This document shows, one piece after another, positions 22,074 through 33,704 of a stretch of DNA of 64,000 nt. Positions within the stretch are counted from its first letter, which is position 1. Each line of letters opens with the position of its first letter. The notes beneath the pieces are model-generated. The model did not search any database and had not been told where the DNA came from. It saw nothing but the letters and a program-made list of their open reading frames with translations. Made by a program: the position numbers and the translations under genes. Where the stretch lies: positions 9,672,001-9,736,000 of the forward strand of contig JBHGNT010000016.1 in the NCBI GenBank assembly GCA_043228905.1, written 5' to 3'. This DNA comes from Azolla caroliniana. Its lineage: Eukaryota > Polypodiophyta.

Positions 22074-23296
22074 CGTTTTGTCGACGACTACATTTAGACT
22101 TGTGATGCTTGCTGCCGAGCAAAGATGCCCCGACACCATCCATATGGCTTGTTGGAACCCTTACCGATTCCAAGTAATCCATGGCAGTCTATTTGTCTTG
22201 ATTTTATAAAAGATCTGCCGGTGTCAAAGGGGTTCGATGCTATCTTAACCGTCGCCGATCGATATACTAAGATGGCACATTTTGTGCCGTGTACTAGGCC
22301 ATCACTAGCGAGGAAACCGCCGCCCTTGTCATACGTGAGGTATTTCGGCATCATGGCCTTCCAGATAGTATCATCAGTGACCGAGGACCCCAATTCGTCT
22401 CCAAATTTTGGCAGCATCTCTTCACGATGCTCAAGGTCTCTTGCAACCTCTCCTCCGGCTACCATCCCCAGACAGATGGGCAGGCGGAACGAACAAACCA
22501 AACGCTGGAACAATATCTCCGGTGTTTTCTGAGTTATCAACAAGACGATTGGGCCGAGATTCTCGACTTTACGGAGTTTTCATATAATAATGTTGTTCAC
22601 TCCTTGACTCGAGTCTCCCCATTTTACGCTTATACCAGTTCTCATCCTCGCTGGTCGGTGATTGACACCCCAGAGCTACCTACTAATCCTCGAGCCGAGG
22701 ATCATTTGGAGAGGCTACGCAAGATCCAGATGGATCTCTCTACTCATCTTCGTCATGCTCAACACACACAAAAGACTTATGTGGATCATCATCGGCTTCC
22801 CTCCTCTTTTGCCATCGGAGATCGAGTATGGCTCTTACATCATCACATCAAGACTACTCGACTATGCGACAAGTTGGATTATCGACGACTCGGTCCTTTC
22901 CGTATTACTAGTAAAGTTAATGATGTCACATTCCGCCTTGATCTCCCTCCGCATCTTCAGATCCATCCGGTTTTCCATAGCTCTCTTCTTGAACCATATA
23001 AAGCAAACATTATTCCCGATCGTGTTACACCACCACCGCCCCCGCTTGAGTTGGAAGCCGGCCCGGAGTATGAAGTTGTTGCCGTCCTCGATTCCAAACT
23101 TGTTCGCAACAAACTTTATTATTTGGCCGATTGGCTCAGCTATAGTCCGAGCGAACATACTTGGGAACCCGTCGAGCATGTCACCAATGCTCAGGATCTT
23201 CTTGTTGAGTTCTACCGAAAGTATCCGGACAAACCCGGTCCGCAATCAGCGTCGACTCGTTCCACTCGTCGTTGTAAGGGAGAGATAGTGTCATGA
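22074..23296 (+). pseudogene. Chromovirus A integrase and chromodomain
   Basis: After a stop at 22073, CDACCRAK completes the HHCC finger in another frame; the core has CLDFIKDLPVSKGFDAI and SSGYHPQTDGQAERTNQ, with frameshifts between 22300 and 22430. The C-terminus contains KLDYRRLGPFRI and HPVFHSSLLEPYK, then a chromodomain at ~23067-23230 (EYEVVAVLDSKL, YLADWLSYSPSEHTWEPVE, ELL-like end), which in this group tethers integration to marked chromatin. The stop codon lies inside the 3' LTR start, and AAGGGAGAGATAG just before it is the polypurine tract. Confidence 0.9.
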
Positions 23297-23597
23297 TATG
23301 GCAAGACTCGAACCCATGACCTTATGTTATATGGGTCAAGCTCTTGACCATTATACCATCTATTGTAATACGTAAGATATCATTTAAGTTTTGTTATAGG
23401 AAATTAATGTATATTCCAGATTTCTCTGGAACATTCTAGAAGCTTCAAGATTACTCCTGAGAACACTATAAAAGAAGGCACTAGGTATTATTTTGAACCA
23501 AATTGGTTCAAAGCCAGTCTTAAGCCTCATAGCCATCTTGTACTTACTCTTCCTATAATATATCGTCTGTTATCATCATCTCTCTCTCTCTCTCTCG
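23289..23597 (+). repeat. 3' LTR of chromovirus A
   Basis: Close copy of 18343-18662 with a short gap near 23385. Ends in a CT tract, after which the sequence departs from the 5' copy. Confidence 0.85.
23298..23362 (-). other. tRNA-like module in 3' LTR of chromovirus A
   Basis: Same A box (TGGTATAATGG) and a B box reading GGTTCGAGTC, which is the commoner tRNA form. Confidence 0.6.
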
Positions 23598-24499
23598 TCC
23601 TTATTATCTGATGAGGTGTTTAAGACAAAGGATAATCTTACACTATATGAGGGCTTGACCAAACCGGTTAGATGGAGTTGTGACTCATAATATATTATAT
23701 AGATCAAGAGAGACTCAAGAAATTAAGAAAAAAAGATAGAGAAGATGAGAAAGAGATAATATCGTTATGATATTCCAACATCAAGACAATACAAAGGAGA
23801 TAAACTCCACATTCAACTAAGAAACCAAAGACCTTCTTACTACCAATCACTCAAAAACCAAAATTAAGACCCTTCCTCTTTCACTAAGATTTCTCTTCCT
23901 AAGACTCCCTCTAGTCTATTAGGATCCTCTCCCTATTAGTTCCTTTTTTTATTAGTCCTTCCACTTCTTTTATAATTTTCTTCTTCTTCCTCGTTCACGC
24001 TATTTTTAGAAGCTTTTTATCTCCTATTTTTAGCTAAGACCCAGCGACCTTCTAATTGTCATATCTCCCTCATCATAGCTCCAAATTTAGTGATTTAAAA
24101 ATCTATAGATAGCTCTCTTTACAAGCTTTCTCTTTAATATAATATTTGGGTCACACTAGAAGGAGTTATGACCATTCCTTTTTTACTGTTTTTTATGGTT
24201 CGCTTTTTCTCTTTTTACTTTTCTCTTGGTCTCGTACTTTTACTTTTGACTTCTTCCTAAGGTCTTAGTTCGTGTTCTTAGCCTCCAAATGTGAGTTATC
24301 CATACTTTATAGTCTTCTAATGTTCAATGGATTAGATTCTAAAAACACTTTCACATTTAGCCATCCCCCTTGCTAGAGGCTAAGCCATTTATGGCGAAGC
24401 ACTTAATGGTAGTACTTAACAAACGAAAGCTCTCTCGCCAATCTCTTGGCTATAGAAAATGAGAGAGATATAATAAAAAAGAAAATAAAAAGATGTGAG
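23598..24499. other. Unassigned AT-rich DNA
   Basis: No coding signal recognised. Purine- and pyrimidine-rich patches and text such as GAAGGAGTTATGACC suggest old retrotransposon LTR or leader, perhaps that of the minus-strand Gypsy relic to the right, but I cannot pair it with another copy here. Confidence 0.4.
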
Positions 24500-26197
24500 T
24501 AAAACCCCCACTAATCGGTAGGAAAAACCTCACACTTCTAAACACACGCACACGCACATTGACAATTGCCATCACCATCTTTCTCCTTGTCAACACAAAG
24601 AAAGAGGTTACTACAATTATTATGTCTTTGTCAACTCTCCATACACAAGTAGGGCCATGGGATACATAACTCTTGATAGAAGTAAGCATGTCAACATATG
24701 AATGAATCTTTCGAGCAAGCGAACCTTTTGCACAAATACCTTCAAAGCTTCGAGACTTGTTGGAATGATCATCTTTTGAAATACGTTGATCTTTGAATCT
24801 TCCACATCTTCTTGGCACAAGACATTGTCCACACAACCTTGTTTTGTATAAATGACCATTTGATCTACAATCTCATCTCGGAAAGGAAGTGAAATTTGAT
24901 CTCGTTTGGTCTAATCATTCTTCTTTGGAACCAAAACTACAAGTGACACACACTTCAAATCTTCCATCTTATAATTGGAACTTTCTTGTAACCATGCATT
25001 GAACTCTTGCATAAATTCTTCCTTTTGTTCAACACTCAATTGCCGAAGCTTTGGGGAAATTGATACACTTCCTTCAAGTTGATGTGGTATTTGTTGCAAG
25101 CTTCTCCTCTTATCCCAAAACACTTGATGAACACATCCTCCACTATGATTATGCAATGCACCACTCCACTATCTACTACAACCACCCTTGCTGAAGATGA
25201 CCTACTAATAGGAATTCCCACTTTGTTTACTACAAATTCAGAAATCAAGCTTACCCTAGCACCACTATCAACCAAGACATCTTTGATGTGAAACCCTTTG
25301 ATGGAGTCCGGGATGGTTACGTATGTCCTTTCGATCTTCAACTCGCATGATCCCCACATAATGCACGGTCTTCCTACTTTGGCGAATACTTGCAAGCTTT
25401 CCCCACTCCTTTCGTAATGTGGGAGATAATTGGAGAAGTTGTGGCCATGTTATCCTTGGTCCACTCGATATCAATTCATGCTTCCAATTGAAAGCTTCTA
25501 CACCTTCTCCCATAGGATTATCCTCCATCTTTATCTTCCATTTGGAGTGTCTCCTTCTCAATTTCTCCTCTTCCTCATTCTCCTTAGACTTCTTCTTTTC
25601 TCTTGAGGCACTAGATTCTCCATCAACTTCTTTCTCCTTTTGCGAGGCTCTTGTCCTTTTCACAAGACCTACTTCACAAGCACTATCACTATCATCAATA
25701 AAATTAAGAAGATTCACATTATGAGGAATTGTAAGAACCCGAGTCATAGGAAGTGTTATGGATTTGCCTCCTTCGACTCCATTGTTGATATGTCGTTGTC
25801 CATTCTGTTGCACTTCATACATGTCTCCTTCCATACCTCTTTGTTGTCGATGAGGACATCTTGTTGAGATGTGTCCCTCCTCTTGACAAGAATAACAAAT
25901 TACACCTTGATGCCCTCTAGAGCCACCACCATCGGGAATAGTGTTGCGAATTGCTTGGGATTGTTGCAAGTGGGCCATCACTTCATCAAAGCGCTGATTC
26001 ACCAACGCCATTGTATCTTGTTCACTCTTCACTTGTTCCACTTCTTGGGATATACTTGTTGGGTTTATTGTTGTGGTGGTATACACATTTGGAAACACTT
26101 GTCCACCATGCACAATTGAAGATGAGGCTTGAAAGTTGGCACAAGGCATCAAATTTGCACCCAAAGCCGTCATTTGGGGAAGAAAGTGATGCATCAT
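24500..26197 (-). pseudogene. Tat-like Gypsy relic: gag end, protease, RT fragment
   Basis: Leftward from 26197: a gag C-terminal region with knuckle CYSCQEEGHISTRC, a Lys/Glu-rich linker, then protease with IKDVLVDSGARVSLIS (catalytic DSG). Beyond ~25030 RT pieces follow: VSLVVLVPKKND, ISLPFRDEIVDQMV and, near 24700, SLEALKVFVQKVRLLERFI. RT blocks between these are deleted. Same broad clade as 28181-30358. Frames shift at ~25270 and ~25030. Non-functional. Confidence 0.78.
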
Positions 26198-27724
26198 AGA
26201 GAGAAGTGTTTGAAGAGACTTGAACGATACATGTGCTTAATGATAGATGGCCTGGACCAGAAGAAGACGTGCTTGCCGCATATGTGGAGGCTCCCCAAAG
26301 ACGTCAATGATGAGTGCCTTGTTCAAATGCACTTGGTGGGATGATTGGCTTATAATAGGTCGGTTGGACCTCACGTCTTCATTACATACCCAAATGTTCA
26401 CAATGACCCTAATCTAATAGTTACAGTGATTCACCAAGTTTTGATGTCTTGGGGCCAACCTTTCCCCCCTGTTCTATGCATTCAATTGGACAATACTGCT
26501 AGAGAGAACAAAAATTCAATTGTGTTTGGCTATCTAAGTATGTTGGTCAACCAAGGATTGTTTAGAAAAGTGAAAGTCAATTTTCTTTTGGTTGGCCACA
26601 CACATGATCATATAGATAAGATGTTTAGCACATTCTCCAAACAGTTGTCTCGGCATGATGCTTTCACATTACCTAAACTATTTGATGTCATTTGTGATGC
26701 ATATACACCACGCCCAAAAGTGTTACACTTGAAGGAGGTATATGACTTTAAGACATATATATCAGATGGGGGTGCTTGCCCAGTTAAACAATATAAGCTT
26801 CAATCACATTTTTATGATAAAGAAAAATGAAATAAGTGGTTCTACACTTTTGTATGCTAAACAATATTCATCTTCTACAACATGGGAACCTGAAGGTGGT
26901 TGCCAGTTATTACTTTGTATGCCGAGTACAATTGTCCATGGAGCTAAGCAAATGCCAGTTGAGAAGAAAGGACAGTTGCAGAGTGACTTGGTATCGGAAC
27001 AAAAACGATTATGGCTCCAAGCCTTAGAAGAAAAAAGAAAGCATATTGAGGCCGCCAAGAAATATGCCGCACAACGAGACACGTCATGGTGGAATGTATT
27101 TTATAGTGATCAAAAAGGAATTATAGACAATTGTGTATTTGGTGATAATTGGAATTTGGAAACGCCATTCACATGGTCGCTGCAACATAATCGTGTAAAT
27201 AGAATTCCAGAGCAACCAACAAATGCGATTAATGACAGTTTGGTCCACAACAAAGAGACATTTATGTGGGACCAAGGATGACCAAAGCAGTCGAAGCTAG
27301 ATGGCAAGGCAATTTGCAAGAGCTCATGGCGGGGATGTTGATTGCAACGCCGGCTGATGAGAACTCACATGGCCACCAATTTTGGGTTGGTGAAATTCTA
27401 GACGTGCTAATGCATGAAATAGAAAACACGAGCCAGTCTATAAATGTTCATTGGTACAACACTAGAAGTGCAAATGCTTTTACAGGTAAGTATACATTGG
27501 AGATGATTGAATGCCCAACTAGAAGGGGAGGTAGGAAGAGGAAGCGAAACATTCGTAACACCTCGACCCTTGATATCTCTGATGTGGATATCATCGTGTA
27601 CGACTTCACACTTACAAAAGTCGGACGATTAAGGAAGTCAACAATAGATATAATAAAAGAGAAATTACCAGGTCTACAAGGTGGCTCCAATCAAAGAAAA
27701 CGAGATCTGCTACATATAATCTAG
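26198..27724 (+). pseudogene. DUF7869-like, transposase-like gene relic
   Basis: Plus-strand coding relic with one stop (26342-26344) and frameshifts near 26825 and 27280. Motifs: CLMIDGLDQKKTCLPH, VNDECLVQMHLVG, LCIQLDNTARENKNS, VNFLLVGHTHDHIDKMFS, then a Trp-rich stretch and a C-terminal HQFWVGEILDV...INVHWYNT block and basic RRGGRKRKR. The QLDN..RENKN and VGHTHxxID motifs are those of the DUF7869 family, which I recall from mosses, ferns, lycophytes and animals in many copies. Conserved Asp residues suggest a nuclease-like fold, but the activity is not established. The N-terminus is cut at the junction with the Gypsy relic. Not a functional gene here. Confidence 0.72.
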
Positions 27725-28180
27725 AGTCAAACCATTTGGTTTATGACGAAGATAATGCACTGATTGGTACATCCGAGGATGACGAGGAGGAATCGTCATT
27801 GTATATTAGTTACAGTAGTGATTCTCCATAAAGGAATGATCATGAATGTATTTTTGGCTATTAAGTGTAACTACATTCTGCTTGTAACAAATCGAGTAAT
27901 ATAAAAGCATGTGTTTTGAATTCTTATGATTTCTAAAAAATCGTTTCTTATAAAATAACATTGGTTGTAAAGTTTGTGATATAAATTGAGAATGTAACTT
28001 TTTGAAATTCCTCTTTTTTTAGTTACTTCTAAATCACGAAAATAATGGATTTTTAACCTTTTTCATAGTATGTTTGAACATGTATGATACTGGTATCAAT
28101 GTGTTTTGTAAAATCATTGAAAAAGCCCTAAAATCAACCAAAATTTTCCTTATCCTTCCATTTATGCATGATCCTTCCAC
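27725..28180. other. AT-rich spacer
   Basis: Tail of the DUF7869-like relic (acidic codons to ~27830) followed by AT-rich DNA with no signal I can name. Confidence 0.5.
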
Positions 28181-30358
28181 TTGTGAACGCGAACGTGTTG
28201 GGGGCATCGCTATGACAATCGACGTCCTACCAACAATCATGGAGGACCACCTGCGCCTCGATAGAACGGCAATAATCGCATGATGCGGTATAGCCGCCGT
28301 TACGAGGAGAGTTCAGAGGACGAATGGTGCTAGGAGCCTCGCCAGGAGTATCGCCTGAAACCTTGAAACCACAGAAGATTCCAACAGACACGGGAAGAGC
28401 AACCCATACCCCTGGAAACCACTACACGGCAAGTAATAGAAAAAGGTGAATCCAACGTACATTGCTTTGTGTTTCAACAGCCAAGCCACTACACGACACA
28501 ATGCCCACAGCACAATACCCAATTGTGCATACCATCACGGCGGATGTCCAACAAGTCACTACACGTAATCAAGCGAAAAACACGTAATGGACAAAACAAG
28601 ACGACATACGCAAGGTAGCCCAGGCCTAGGTAGAGAAAGCGAATGCGGCTAACGCGGAGCGAATGAAACAAAAAGTGGCGAGCGTTATCATCGGACCTGA
28701 TATGGCAAACATTGGCGGATTGGGAGATAATGTTGACCATGGATAAGCTTCTCTGACTAGTTCCACGATTCCGACAAGTTGTAGAGAATCGTATGCGGTT
28801 CCCAGAATCTAATATTGGCCCAACAGTGGTAGATCACCACAACCCGGCTATCAAAATAGTTCTACAAGGCCAAGGAATATTTGGTTGCACCGTCAATGGT
28901 GGTTCTGGCGTAAATGTTATCAGTACAACCACATATACTCGACTGGGCATTACATATTGGGAAGCATGTCCCTTCTGGCTCCGTATGGCAGACACTCGCT
29001 CCGTCAGACCCCTCAGGCTAATTCGAAAGCTAGGGATTGTAGTCGGGGGACATCACTTTGACATCTCGGCGGTAGTACTCACGTTGGATGCCCCGAGGGT
29101 GTACCCAATTCTGCTATGGAGACCATGGTTACGTTCTGAAAATATCAAGCAAAATTGGCAACACAATTGCATCAGTTTCCGGCACGGCCGAAGCAAAGTC
29201 TGTGTACCTACACAGGAAACAACAGAACCAACCAAAGGCATAACGCCATTATATGCCGAGAACATTAATATGCTAGAAGGGTTAGAAGAGACAAAGCTCT
29301 AGGCATACCTCGACGAAAACCCGCGGATAATACCGCTATTCAAAATTAACGTACTCGAGACAGCTGCGGAATACGCTTCACCAAGTACGCTCCAAGAAGA
29401 GGAGCACAAACCCGATCCCAAGTCGATATTGGAGTTAAGCAGAGCACGCGAAGCATTTGAAAAAGAAATGGAAATCTCGCGAAGGGTGACCGCTTCAGCA
29501 TTGAGAGAAATTAACATCGGAACCACGGCGATGCCACGACTATTATCAATTGCCAAGGATTTGTTGCAGAGCGAGAAGGCGACCATGATAGAGCTGCTCC
29601 GGGAATTTAAGGATGTTTTTGCATGGTCACAAGAGGACATGAGAGGGTTGAACCCAAAGTTTTATCAACACAAGATTAACTTATCCACAGATGCGAAACC
29701 TGTGCATCAGCGACGCTATCGCATGAACCCCAATTACACGGTCCTCGTAAAGGAGGAAATTGACAAACTCTTGAAAGCTAGGTTCATCCGACTAGTGAAA
29801 CAAGCCACGAGGCTAAGTCCAATAGTCGTGGTACCCAAGAAAAATGGGAAAATACGCATATGCATAGACTATCATAAACTAAACACCGTTACAATCGCAG
29901 ATGCATTTCCTTTGCCATTTACAGATAACGTACTAGACACGGTCGTGGGCCATGACATGGACAGTTTCTTGGATGGCTTTAGTGGATCCAACCAGGTACG
30001 CATGCACTCGGATGACCAAGAGAAAAATGCATTCGTCACAGACTGGGGCGTGTTCATTGTTGTAGTAATGATGTTTGGCCTAAAGAGGGCACCCGCCACC
30101 TTCCAACGGACAATTACGAAGATTTTCGGAGAATATATACTAGGTTTGATGCAAGTTTTTCTCGACAACTTCGTGGTGTATGGAATGCGAGGCAAACATT
30201 TGGGCCATTTACGGCTCTGTTTGGAACAATGTCGTACCTCACGCCTCAGCCTCAACCGGGCCAAATGTGCATTTGGGGTAACCAGCAGAGCGCTACTTGG
30301 TCACATAGTGAGTAAAGAAGGGATAACAGTGTCGAGAAAATACGACGAAGACACGTGA
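28181..30358 (+). pseudogene. Tat-like Gypsy relic: gag remnant, protease, RT
   Basis: Stop-rich gag-like stretch to ~28790, then protease with its catalytic motif changed to TVNGGSGVNVIS (Asp lost), followed after a stop at 29300 by a long RT frame: LLREFKDVFAWSQEDM, IRLVKQATRLSPIVVVPKKN, IRICIDYHKLN, DSFLDGFSGSNQVRM, MMFGLKRAPATFQRTI, and VFLDNFVVYG where the second catalytic Asp of the FLDD box is Asn. Ends LLGHIVSKEGI and is truncated before RNase H. The FTDNVLDTVVGHDMDSFLDG wording is typical of Tat-like RT. Two catalytic losses make it certainly inactive. Confidence 0.85.
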
Positions 30359-30527
30359 ACTTGAGGCAGGACCCCGAGGCCTACTACCAAAGGATATCAA
30401 ATTCGTGCGTTTGTGTTTAAGAATTAACGGAAATGAGAAAGTTTATTAAATTTCATTAGCAAAGAAGAAGAAAAATTACAATCTATCCCAAGATTGGGAT
30501 TACAGAAGTTTAGGCTTTGTGAGATAT

Positions 30528-30772
30528 GGCTTCGATAAGAAAATTAGCGTTTTCGGCTTCGATAAAAAAAAATAGGGGTTTTGGTTTCGATAAGAAAATT
30601 AGGCTTTTCGGCTTTGATAAAAAAAACTTGGGTTTTTGGCTTCGATAAGAAAATTAGGGTTTTTGGTTTCGATAAGAAAATTAGGTACAATAAGAAAATT
30701 AGGGTTTTCGGCTTCAATAAGAAAATTAGGGTTTTCGGCTTCGATAAGGAAATTAGGATTTTGTCACAGACA
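30528..30772. repeat. 27-bp minisatellite, about nine units
   Basis: Tandem units built around TTCGATAAGAAAATTAGGG. As the period is a multiple of three, one frame reads a nine-residue peptide repeat (GFDKKIRVF), which is a by-product. One unit is shortened near 30680. The array ends against the LTR at 30762. Confidence 0.92.
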
Positions 30773-31268
30773 TGTCAAGATTTGAACTCTTGACCTCTTA
30801 TATATAGTCAAGTGTTGTGTTCTAACCAACACGTCCAAATATATAGTCATATTATGTATTATCTTAGTAGATTATTAGTAGATTATCTACTTCAAGTTCT
30901 AGGAGTTTTTGGAAAGTTCTAGAACTACAAGGTTCTAGAGGGTTCTAGAATATTCTCCCGAATATTCTAATGCATGTACTTTCGACTCACAGTATAAATA
31001 CTTGTAACTTCCTTGGTCCCTTTCAAGGGATTCAACACTAGTCATTGACACATCAATCTAGTATTCTTGTTTAGCCCCATCTTCTCTCCTTGATTTACAT
31101 CTTTGTCTTTATGCTGTTGTATTGGTTCCTAGCGTCTTAAGTTCCTCATCTCATCGTTCTCGACTCACAGTATAAATACTTGTAACTTCCTTGGTCCCTT
31201 TCAAGGGATTCAACACCAGTCATTGACACATCAATCTAGTATTCTTGTTTAGCCCCATCTTCTCTCCT
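30762..31268 (+). repeat. LTR fragment with duplicated promoter block
   Basis: Begins TGTCACAGACATGTCAAG, followed by an antisense tRNA-like module as in chromovirus A LTRs. A ~110-bp block holding the TATA box (CAGTATAAATACTT) occurs twice, at about 30982-31098 and 31158-31268. It is cut on the right by family A integrase sequence, so no partner LTR or target duplication is visible. Confidence 0.65.
30770..30836 (-). other. tRNA-like module in LTR
   Basis: Minus strand: TTGGTTAGAACAC resembles a D-arm; TCAAGAGTTCAAATCTTGA forms a six-pair T-arm hairpin with a B box (GTTCAAATC). No acceptor stem. Confidence 0.55.
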
Positions 31269-31650
31269 AGCAAGGCTAGATAAGGCGAGGGAGAAGAGCA
31301 AAGGGAGATTCGACCGGACGCACCGACTCAGGCCGAAGAAAATCAAAGAAGGTGAATGGGTGCTAGGCTACGACAACAGCCTCGACAATCAGCACTAGTC
31401 GACCTGGAAATTTGCGAGACGGTGGTTTAGGCCTTACGTGGTGATAAGCGCGAACGACAATGCAACCTACCACCTTGCGGAGCTCGATGGAACGAGGGTC
31501 TTGATACTGGTTGCGGGGAAATAGATCAAGGCCTTCAAAAAGTGTCATGAGTCGGAACCGGATTACGAGGTAGTAGAAGACGTGGAGATCAACGGGACTG
31601 GGAAGCTTGACGGAGACCCGGACGGTGATGGAACGGAGGAGGCCGCATGA
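31269..31650 (+). pseudogene. Family A integrase C-terminus
   Basis: Matches the end of the G1 integrase (58000-58095 and 59151-59406): KSKGRFDRTHRLRPKKIKEG, then YDNSLDNQH, FARRWFRPYVV, ATYHLAELDGT and IKAFKKCHESEPD. Two stops (after DNQH and after VAGK) kill it. This part of integrase contacts DNA after the catalytic core. The 3' LTR follows at 31723. Confidence 0.82.
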
Positions 31651-31722
31651 GGTTCAAGCCAGAATCTTCCATGCTTCACTACTCAACACATACCGGAGGA
31701 TGTGCAGTTCGGTGGGGGTGGA

Positions 31723-32539
31723 TGTCGTGAAGATATCTGGCCATAAGGAGAAAAGCGAGTCGGACGCGCGTGAACGAGAGCGTGCAAGGGTGCACACGAA
31801 CGAGGCTAATGTATATAATTAAAACAAATGTGAATATTGAGTATTGATAAGTACTAGGTAGAGTGTCTTAATAAGTACTAGGTATTGATAAGTACTAGGT
31901 AGGTGACAGAAATCGGTTGTCTTTATGGGTGATGTAACGGCCTCCCCTCGAGCTATAAAACAAGAGGTTTTGTACTGTTAGGGGGGATACATGATTTTGG
32001 AGACGGAGGTGCTACGAACCGAGCTCTACAAGCTTCGTTCCCATTCTTTGTTTTCCGATTTCCTGTCATCATGCTGCGAGGCCTCCGTTTCACATCGGTA
32101 GCTTGTGTGATCCCGATTAGCGGCTTGCTAGTGTCTATATTTGTGTGTGTGTGCGTGTGTGTGTGTATTGCGAGCACGAAGCTCTTTTGTCAACCGCGTC
32201 CGGATGTAATCTTTCTTATTTCTCTGTTAATCATTAGTTCAATGATTCTCTACGTGTATTTGGGCTTTCCTGTGTTCTTTCTCTGATCTATTCCGGTTGA
32301 GTTTGTGTGTCTGAGCGAGTGAGCCCGTGAGCTCTTCATTGCTATCTAGCAACCGGTCCGGAGCAATAACGTCTCTAAGCCCGCGTGCGTTCACCGTCCG
32401 ACTACCGAGAATCGTTCCTGACCAGACACGCATCTGGAAACCGATCCGGCGAAGTTGCCCGAAAAGGATCCGGACAACCTTTCTTCTCTCAGCGGCTCCT
32501 TGGTTCGAGACTCCAGTGGTCCTGCCCCGTTCCAACACA
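31723..32539 (+). repeat. 3' LTR of a family A Gypsy element
   Basis: Preceded by the polypurine tract GGTGGGGGTGGA, starts TGTCGTGAAGATATCTGG, has a TATA box (GCTATAAAACAAG near 31951) and a (GT)n run at ~32140-32166, and ends CCGTTCCAACACA. It has no tRNA-like module. Confidence 0.75.
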
Positions 32540-33003
32540 TAGTCATAGAAAACCACAACAATGCACTCTCTCAGCTCTATAACTCCTAGCTACAGGAATG
32601 TTATTCTATTGTACTACATAGAAGCTCTAATCTACATCACTGTGACACATCTAAAGCTTTGCCCTAAGTGTATTTATACTTATACACCTTATGGGCTATT
32701 TACAAATGTAGTCCCTACTACTCTTACTTCTATTATAACAATAATAATAATAATAGCAGTTAATCAGCTGACTGATCGACAAGTCGATTTGACTACCCGA
32801 CACTTGTGTCGACTATCCAGTCGGCCCGACTAGTCGGTCTTGTCTTCGACTTGGATCATCTACCGTCAACTCTTCTCAATAGACTCTCATTGTCGACTCT
32901 CTCTCACTCGACTTTTCATGTCTTCGACTGTCGGCTCTCAGCCCGAATAGTCGGCTACTCCTTGTCTTCGATTATTGGCTCTCTCAGTTGAGCAGTCAGC
33001 TCC
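32540..33003 (-). repeat. LTR-like remnant related to 5905-6429
   Basis: Shares with 5905-6429 a run of AT-rich patches in the same order, including TATTTATAC, GGGCTATTTACAAATG and an ATAATAATAATAAT run, and a closing CTCCCATAGGAG block. Repeated GTCGACT-like words are prominent (32770-32990). No coding signal. Confidence 0.4.
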
Positions 33004-33704
33004 TCCCATAGGAGAGACATTTTGAACTAGTTGTTGTGTGGGTTGCTCCAAGAGCATTGATTCCGTCACATTCTCCTTCTGAACGTGGGAGATCTAGGTG
33101 AGGCTGCTCAATGTGCTCTGATTCTATCAGTCGTCGGGATTCCGAGCACGTGTGTGGTTTGCTTCTAGTCGGCATTCCTTTGTGCCCCCATCAGTTAGAC
33201 AACATCCATCCCCCTATTGTTCTCTGTGTCTTCATAGCTCGACCAGGCATGCCAAAAGTGTTACTCCCTTTTGGTAACACAGGTTCAGATACTCTTTCCC
33301 TTGGTATCCGACTCAAGGTCTCGTGGTCAGGAGACGGGAAATGTGGACGCTTTATGCACATTAGTGCACGGCTTACACAACGAAACATGATAAGTCACCT
33401 AGAATGATACCTGATCGAGTTGTAGTATTTGTGAAGTCTAAAGACCGACCTTGCTACAACCGACTAGTTACTTATAGCACACAATAAAATATAGACATAG
33501 ACATAGAGTATAGCAAACCGATTTTCTATTAATCGAGTGGACTCAATACAACTAATAAAAACTTTTTACAATGTTCCATGTCCCTTTTTATAGGGAGCCT
33601 GGGTAGTTACGTCTAGAATGTGAACCGCTACTACTTCCTTTAATTAGAATACATGCGTTATGTTATGTTTCAGCTCTTCGTCCGGCCCCCCACTTGTCCC
33701 TTCG
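33004..33704. other. Unassigned repeat-like DNA interrupted by chromovirus B
   Basis: No protein domain recognised. The right end (up to 33704) rejoins 40606 when chromovirus B copy 1 and one copy of its target site are set aside, so it is probably the left part of the LTR-like sequence T1 described at 40606-40770. Confidence 0.4.

Larger units (their letters stand above)
18343..23597 (+). mobile_element. Chromovirus A: Gypsy element with sushi/Tcn1-like gag and chromodomain
   Basis: Two LTRs (18343-18662, 23289-23597) flank gag, protease, RT, RNase H, integrase and chromodomain, all plus strand. Gag and the CLYCSGPGHIAINC knuckle region resemble sushi-ichi/Tcn1-type chromoviruses rather than the usual seed-plant lineages. 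It inserted into family A gag. Dead: stops and frameshifts in gag and RT, and a deletion of the first part of RNase H. No tRNA primer site is evident after the 5' LTR, and no clear target duplication. Confidence 0.9.

Noticed and set aside
30581-30793. Small repeat protein with GFDKKIRVF units
   Set aside because: By-product of the 27-bp minisatellite.
33111-33407. A ~98-residue plus-strand frame
   Set aside because: No recognisable motif, no promoter context, and it lies in repeat-like DNA.
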